A DNA stretch of 47,335 nt from a virus. This document shows, one piece after another, positions 43,401-47,335 of this stretch. Position numbers and translations under genes: made by a program. Location: the IMG/VR virus record IMGVR_UViG_3300009705_003818, positions 1-47,335 of that record; one strand, written 5' to 3'. Below the pieces are notes generated by a model, which saw nothing but the letters and a program-made list of their open reading frames with translations, had not been told where the DNA came from and ran no database searches. Every line of letters begins with the position of its first letter. Positions within the stretch are counted from its first letter, which is position 1.

Positions 43401-44023
43401 CATTCGGAGCAGCTTACTTCCCCGACGTGGTAATAACTGATCCTTCTACAAAGACGAATGTCCAGTGTCCGCCTTCAGTTGCTGTTCTAGGAGCTTTGAG
43501 CTATAATGACGCTATAGCCCATCCTTGGTATGCACCTGCAGGATTCAATAGAGGTGGATTAACATCTGTATTAGAGTCCCAAGTGAAGCTAAATCAAGCA
43601 AACCTTGACGAACTATACGCTGTAGACATTAATCCACTTGCTTCTTTCGGTCACACCCCTGAAGTTGTCGTCTACGGTCAAAAGACGCTCTTGGCGAACA
43701 AAAGTTCACTGGATAGAGTTAATGTTAGAAGGCTCCTGATTGAAGTAAGAAGATCAGTCCGAGGCGTTGCAAATACCCTCCTATTCGAACCAAATAGAGA
43801 GGATACGCTCACCAAATTCTCAAATGCAGTAACCCCAATTCTTTCAAGAATCCAGGCCCAGCAAGGAATAGAGCGGTTTAAAGTTCAGATTGATACAACA
43901 ACCACAACACAGGCAGATGTCGAAAATAACACCATCCGGGGCAAGATCTACTTGCAACCCACGCGTGCCGTAGAATTCATCAGCCTAGATTTTGTCGTAA
44001 CAAATGCAGGCGCCGAGATCTAA
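40451..44023 (+). CDS. 18: Tail sheath protein, paralog 3, with an inserted domain
   Basis: This is a 1190-aa protein begins MAQKTFLSPAVSTREIDLSQ. It is paralog 2 plus an insertion of about 135 residues (about 164-300) in an outer N-terminal domain, then the same core and C-terminus (RVNVRRLLIEVRRSVRG, TRAVEFISLDF). The ribosome-binding region (CGGGATATAATTCA) has decayed compared with the corresponding AGGAGATAACTCA of paralog 2, which suggests a lower expression level. It may be a minor sheath subunit that displays the extra domain on the tail surface; that is inference. Confidence 0.93.
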   Translation: MAQKTFLSPAVSTREIDLSQPSKRKPAGIPAGVIGTARRGPAFVPVTVATFQDFVSKFGNTDGEAFGPLAMHEWLRNAQAGTYVRVLGIGNAEARATSGKVASAGFVVGSQQVQANGNFGTNPYAHSTTGPGQLGRSFVLGCFMSESAGSSFLSDAGIQKGTLRATASVTILNAGEITNNAQISFVTAGGDTVTITGHASANAMTTTSGASTDGTFAAGNTLSGDTAGNKAQALAIAAAISLHDDFTATAVDTNVITITQNTGGEAGNTTITIAKNGADGNMSADDIAVGDSFTAGHDVTAQPIVRGILMFPSGVVPTLNTSITALSSKGALAQGTPGVANQQEGIERGCAVGDIITGSGDKQEFVMLLNGHKVSDGYLNVITASFEQDAPNNFRNMFNTDPTKIEEAGHYLYQDYQIHKSFAVPTGSGATYWDDTRGSGQDDGSAGKKYATAFLLPSSGSRNDSSESSSTVLGNINLEGFEDRFRTAFSPFVVSQQFGGQNKNLFRIHALDDGQAGSDTFKITIENIIGSTNENRKFGSFDLVVRRFDDSDVKPEVLEKYNRIDLDPSSDRYIARAIGDTHTFYDFDKKAGAQKLVIDGIYPNMSQYIRVETSEALDESAIDDSALPVGFRGLYHMVTSGAAGDTGGLGSVLSGTLSGSGESARQNHVSRGSIDPDDHHLRLAMNSFSGSFQNVVQFPIPMRDNISRGSGKRIEADASLTWGIQFEKKKNLSEPNALEVLDESIRSFVRYLPHHLESDQNVWAGDNEGVTDIGGAVLDADRFNNNLFSLERIEVITDTSSKPDPQQWAVAAYRRDGTANSTMTDIFGTAGQSSRLIDPALDFAHLPSRKYLKFTFPLQGGFDGVNVFDKDKAKFRDNAVRREMDDSSNQGGIKGPTVAALRKAIDVMEEKSDVDIKVLATPGLRHESITDYAVESTERRFDALYIMDIEEKDTVSSYVTSSTDQIINVSNTVTRFANRNMDSSFGAAYFPDVVITDPSTKTNVQCPPSVAVLGALSYNDAIAHPWYAPAGFNRGGLTSVLESQVKLNQANLDELYAVDINPLASFGHTPEVVVYGQKTLLANKSSLDRVNVRRLLIEVRRSVRGVANTLLFEPNREDTLTKFSNAVTPILSRIQAQQGIERFKVQIDTTTTTQADVENNTIRGKIYLQPTRAVEFISLDFVVTNAGAEI
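40940..41350 (+). other. Inserted Thr/Ala/Gly-rich domain in sheath paralog 3
   Basis: This segment has no counterpart in paralog 2, whose chain passes directly from its DAGLNDNNFSAA region to RPIVRGIMMF. The inserted residues are beta-rich with repeated VTITG, NVITITQN and GNTTITIAK strings and an Ala-rich helix (KAQALAIAAAISLHDDF). The pattern resembles modules found in phage tail fibres and surface proteins. Base usage is more GC-rich (GCCGGC, GCCGCTGCC) than the flanking gene, suggesting separate origin. Confidence 0.75.
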
Positions 44024-44084
44024 AAAAGGCAGAATTGAGATACTTAGATAGGTAAAACTCTTAAACTCTTAAGGAGAGATAAAA

Positions 44085-44573
44085 ATGGCAGAAACACTAC
44101 CAGTTACCGATATGTTACCCAACAAGTTCGAGCCGAAGCGAAAGTTTCGCTGGGTCTTCGCAATTGAGGGTATTGACGCATTTTTGATGAAGACGGCTGC
44201 TCGTCCAACTATTAATACAGAAGAGCAGGAAATAAGCTACATCAATCATACGCGATATGTCGCAGGAAAAACTAAATTTGACGCACTAAGCTGCACGCTT
44301 CACGACCCAATTGCTCCATCAGGAGCCCAGCAGGTTATGGAATGGATAAGAACTCACTTTGAATCAGTCTCAGGCCGCGGCGGCTATGCTGATTTCTACA
44401 AGCGCGATTGTCAGCTTAAGCTTCTCGATCCAGTTGGAACAGTTGTTGAGCTCTGGGATATTAAAGGTGCCTTCTTAACTGCAGCATCTTTTGGAGATCT
44501 AGACTACGGAGCATCAGACCCGACAGAGATTTCTCTGACAATAAGATTTGATAACTGCGTCTTGCAGTACTAG
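44085..44573 (+). CDS. 19: Tail tube protein (T4 gp19-like)
   Basis: The 162-aa product, the same size as T4 gp19 (163 aa), begins MAETLPVTDMLPNKFEPKRK and has FRWVFAIEGIDAFLMKTAAR, the ISYINHTRYVAGKTKFDALS segment, WIRTHFESVSGRGGYADFYK and TEISLTIRFDNCVLQY. These form the double beta-sheet of the hexameric tube ring. It polymerises within the sheath and conducts DNA. AAGGAGAG precedes the ATG. A terminator follows, so the tube is the last gene of the main tail transcript, after three sheath genes. Confidence 0.94.
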   Translation: MAETLPVTDMLPNKFEPKRKFRWVFAIEGIDAFLMKTAARPTINTEEQEISYINHTRYVAGKTKFDALSCTLHDPIAPSGAQQVMEWIRTHFESVSGRGGYADFYKRDCQLKLLDPVGTVVELWDIKGAFLTAASFGDLDYGASDPTEISLTIRFDNCVLQY

Positions 44574-44602
44574 ACTTTCGTCGTCTTAAGAGTTTTGTTT
44601 TA

Positions 44603-44640
44603 GAACCCTCTTGTGTTTTGGGCACTTGGGGGTTTTATTT
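44603..44640 (+). terminator. Rho-independent terminator after the tail tube gene
   Basis: A stem with arms at 44603-44614 and 44622-44633 (AACCCTC pairing with GGGGGTT through one G-T pair, two mismatches, then GTG with CAC) and a seven-base loop runs into TTATTTT. It separates the tube gene from the fourth sheath gene. Confidence 0.82.
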
Positions 44641-44761
44641 TATTCAATTTTAGATGATTTAATAATTTCAATCGACAAGTAAGATTAGAATAGGATGAAT
44701 ACCAACCTCAGCGACCTTCATCTAGATGATAAGTAGAGTATATAGCCGCTAGGAGTTAGAG

Positions 44762-47335
44762 ATGCCAGTTTACAATAGTCCTTCAGTTACAGTGAGGTCC
44801 GAAGATACCCCTCACGCGCAACAGTTTACTGAACCGACAACCAGCGCCGCCACAATCATTGGCCCTGCCAGAAGAGGCCCCGCATTTATTCCAGTAAGAT
44901 TTTCATCTTTTGATCATTTTGAGTCTGTTTTTGGGTCAACTGACTCAGAGCGATTTGGACCACTTGCGGTCAGAGCGTGGATAGGAGAGCCTGGCACAAC
45001 CGGGACCTACATAAGGACCTTGGGCGCAGGCACTTGCAAAAAAAGAGAAAGCACAGGAGAAAACGCCGGAAGAGTAGACAAGGCCGGCTTTGTAGTGGGA
45101 GACGAGCAACTTTCTGAAAACAATGGGTTTATCGCCAAAAATTCTCAAGCCGGAGAAAATGGACCTCTTGGAAAAACATACTTCTTAGGATGCTTCATGT
45201 CGGAGTCGGCAGGAAGTACATACTTTAGCGACGCCGGAATTATCCACGGAATGGATAATTTAGGATACCATGCGAAGTCTGATCCAAAGAATGGGTCAAT
45301 TCCGGTCTTGAGAGGCATCTTGATGGTCCCTTCCGGAGTATCACCTTCGCTTACGTCTGATACTGTGGGTAACAATGAGCCTAGCAGTGTCTCTTTCGGA
45401 AAATTCGACGCAGCAGGATCAGGAGACGGAGGTGGAGCTTTCGGAGACATCAACTCAGTCACCGGCGACAAACAACGATTCATAATGATACTAAACGGTT
45501 TCACAGCTATTAAAGACGCCACCGGAAACGTTCTTCCTAACGGTGACGGTGATCTATGGAACAATGCGATAACAGCATCATTCGATCCTCTTGGCGACGC
45601 CGATGTTGAGTATTTTGGGAATGTCTTTAATACTGACCCACTAAAAATACAGAAAGCCGGCCACTATTTGCATACTCACTATCCAATCGATATGATACAT
45701 GCAATAGCCACAGGATCGGGAATAGTAGGCAATTTCTCCATAGCCGAAGGCGACGGAGAAGCCTCGGTAGACGGTGCAACAGTCAATGTAAAGTATGAGA
45801 CAGCTTTTTTACTAACTGGAAGCTTTAGAAACTCAGGGTCGGCAACATCTAGTACACATGTAGGCACTCCTAATTTTGAAGGATTCGAAAACAGGTACAC
45901 GACTGCCTTCTCTCCGTTTGTAACAGGTCACAAAGTATCAGGAAAAAGACAAGATCTTTTTAGAATACACACCTTAGACGACGGCCGCGCAGGCTCGGAC
46001 GCTCTAAAGATAACAATCTCAAATATATACGCTTCAAACAATGAAGACTTTAATCCTTACGGAACATTTGACCTGCATGTCAGGAGAGCCGATCAACCAG
46101 ATATCTTATTTGGGGCTTTCTCTGATGCAGTTGAATCTTTAGAGACCTTCGCCAACTGTAATCTAGATCCATCTAGTCCAAACTATATTGCTAAGAAAAT
46201 CGGTGATACACACACTTTCTTTAATTTTGATAGTAGTCTAAGTCAAAAGATAATCGTAGAAGGAAAGTATCCTAGCGTTTCACAGTATATTAGAGTTGAG
46301 ATGGATCCTAGCATCGACCTGGGCACAACTCCAACAACACTTTTGCCTATAGGCTTTAGGGGTTTAAACCATCTAATAACATCGGGGTCAACTTCAAACG
46401 TAGCGGGCTACAGGTCTTCTATTCTATCCGGACAGCTCTCTCGAGAAAGTGGAAATGCAGGAGAAAGAAATCCGTCAACTTCACTTTCTGACGCTTCGAG
46501 TGATATCGTCGCCAGAGTGATACAACCTCCTGTTCCTATGAGAGAAAACATTAAGGTCATAAACCCACTCGATACCGGGCCCTCATCAACAGGAAAGGTC
46601 GAAGGCAATTTAACCTGGGGCGTTCAATATGAAAGAAAGACGCAGCTGGATTTTCCAAATGAGTCCACAGTGAATTCTGAATTACTCCGAGGCCTTGTTG
46701 AATATATGCCCGATTACCACACTGATTATCAGAACGCCTGGGTCGGAAACAATCATGGTGCACCTGATCTAGGCGGTTGCGTCCTCGATGCTGATAGATT
46801 CAATAGGAATTCGTTTACTTTGGAGAACATAGAAGTAATTGAAAATGTAGACAGCTACCCTGATGCAGACGAGTGGTCAGCGGCTGTCTATAGAAGAACC
46901 GGGAAGGCTGTGAAGACAATGAGTAACTCTGATGGTGTTACAAAAGTTTCTCGTCTTTTAGATGCCAAAAGAGACCTTACGAGCGTGACTGAAAATAGCA
47001 CGACAGGCAAATACCTTAAGTTCACATTCCCACTGCAGGGAGGGTTCGACGGTGTAAATATTTTTAATAGAGACAAATCACTCTTTACAGACAACGCAGT
47101 TAGAAGAGAATATCTCGATCCTGCTCAAGGGAAAGGCAAAGGCCCGACGGTCTCCGCCTATAAAAAGTCTCTGGACATCTTGCGAGATACCACCATTCCT
47201 ATGAGTATATTGGCTCTTCCTGGTATTCGCCATGTCCCACTCACAGAGTATGCGACAGAAATGGCTGAGAACAGATTTGATACTTTTTATGTGATGGACA
47301 TTCCGTTGCTTGATGTAAGTAGTACTGTTATAACA
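44762..47335 (+). CDS. 18: Tail sheath protein, paralog 4 (partial, cut by window end)
   Basis: An open frame starts MPVYNSPSVTVRSEDTPHAQ and runs for 858 codons to the end of the window without a stop. Sheath marks are AATIIGPARRGPAFIPVR, RFGPLAVRAWIG, CFMSESAGSTYFSDAGII, DGRAGSDALKITISNIY, YLKFTFPLQGGFDGVNIFNR and the beginning of the C-terminal region. AGGAG (44751-44755) is 6 bases before the ATG. It is more divergent from paralogs 2 and 3 than they are from each other, and it has its own N-terminus. It lies behind a terminator, so it needs its own promoter or readthrough. The missing C-terminus should hold the RVNVRR and TRAVEF segments. Confidence 0.92.
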   Translation, partial: MPVYNSPSVTVRSEDTPHAQQFTEPTTSAATIIGPARRGPAFIPVRFSSFDHFESVFGSTDSERFGPLAVRAWIGEPGTTGTYIRTLGAGTCKKRESTGENAGRVDKAGFVVGDEQLSENNGFIAKNSQAGENGPLGKTYFLGCFMSESAGSTYFSDAGIIHGMDNLGYHAKSDPKNGSIPVLRGILMVPSGVSPSLTSDTVGNNEPSSVSFGKFDAAGSGDGGGAFGDINSVTGDKQRFIMILNGFTAIKDATGNVLPNGDGDLWNNAITASFDPLGDADVEYFGNVFNTDPLKIQKAGHYLHTHYPIDMIHAIATGSGIVGNFSIAEGDGEASVDGATVNVKYETAFLLTGSFRNSGSATSSTHVGTPNFEGFENRYTTAFSPFVTGHKVSGKRQDLFRIHTLDDGRAGSDALKITISNIYASNNEDFNPYGTFDLHVRRADQPDILFGAFSDAVESLETFANCNLDPSSPNYIAKKIGDTHTFFNFDSSLSQKIIVEGKYPSVSQYIRVEMDPSIDLGTTPTTLLPIGFRGLNHLITSGSTSNVAGYRSSILSGQLSRESGNAGERNPSTSLSDASSDIVARVIQPPVPMRENIKVINPLDTGPSSTGKVEGNLTWGVQYERKTQLDFPNESTVNSELLRGLVEYMPDYHTDYQNAWVGNNHGAPDLGGCVLDADRFNRNSFTLENIEVIENVDSYPDADEWSAAVYRRTGKAVKTMSNSDGVTKVSRLLDAKRDLTSVTENSTTGKYLKFTFPLQGGFDGVNIFNRDKSLFTDNAVRREYLDPAQGKGKGPTVSAYKKSLDILRDTTIPMSILALPGIRHVPLTEYATEMAENRFDTFYVMDIPLLDVSSTVIT

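Overview
The window is 47.3 kb of a tailed bacteriophage genome with a contractile tail (a myovirus of the broad T4-like superfamily). All recognisable genes lie on the + strand, packed head to tail with short gaps or 1-4 base overlaps. The evidence is a nearly complete T4-type morphogenesis set: terminase large subunit, portal, prohead protease, scaffold, major capsid protein, neck and tail-completion candidates, tail sheath and tail tube. The host cannot be read from the sequence. The base composition is moderately AT-rich, and most genes use AGA for arginine. Several structural proteins are larger than their T4 counterparts (sheaths 1041-1190 aa against about 660 aa, capsid protein 632 aa, portal 653 aa), which suggests a large-genome phage, probably environmental or marine; that is an inference.

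Layout. (1) 9-9814: five large virion-structure genes without T4 names, one with a fibronectin-III-like segment, one with a LamG/concanavalin-like segment and two that share a C-terminal module. (2) 9814-14485: a DNA-processing island with a RuvC-fold resolvase, a DnaG-type primase and a single-chain Mre11-Rad50 (gp47-gp46) fusion. (3) 14463-27607: packaging and head genes: a small zinc-ribbon protein, a terminase-adjacent protein, terminase, portal, a 275-aa head-region protein, prohead protease, several small proteins including four tandem paralogs, scaffold and major capsid protein, ending in a strong terminator. (4) 27608-30772: short accessory units separated by terminators: a 2-oxoglutarate/Fe(II) oxygenase, a likely decoration protein, a PAS-domain protein translationally coupled to a coiled-coil membrane protein, and an Ala/Pro-rich protein. 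(5) 30773-47335: neck and tail genes: gp13-, gp14- and gp15-like candidates, three consecutive tail-sheath genes, the tail tube, a terminator, and a fourth sheath gene cut by the window end.

How the parts fit. Terminase and portal package DNA into a prohead built from the scaffold and capsid protein; the gp21-type protease matures it, and plausible cleavage sites are visible in the capsid protein and in small head-region proteins. Neck proteins cap the head and join it to the tail. The four sheath paralogs beside one visible tube gene imply either a sheath of mixed composition or alternative sheaths. The resolvase and the Mre11-Rad50 fusion would process branched replicated DNA before packaging.

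The most unusual elements are the four-member sheath family with patchwork recombination and an inserted domain, the four-gene M-x-x-N-Q-G head-region cassette, a scaffold ORF with an internal ribosome-binding site at a sharp codon-usage switch, and the PAS/membrane-protein pair. No stretch over 300 bases lacks a gene. The longest gaps (29026-29249, 30576-30772, 44574-44761, 28301-28476, 27608-27736) hold terminators, a repeated promoter-like element and one possible micro-ORF. I saw no tRNA, CRISPR, insertion sequence or integrase.
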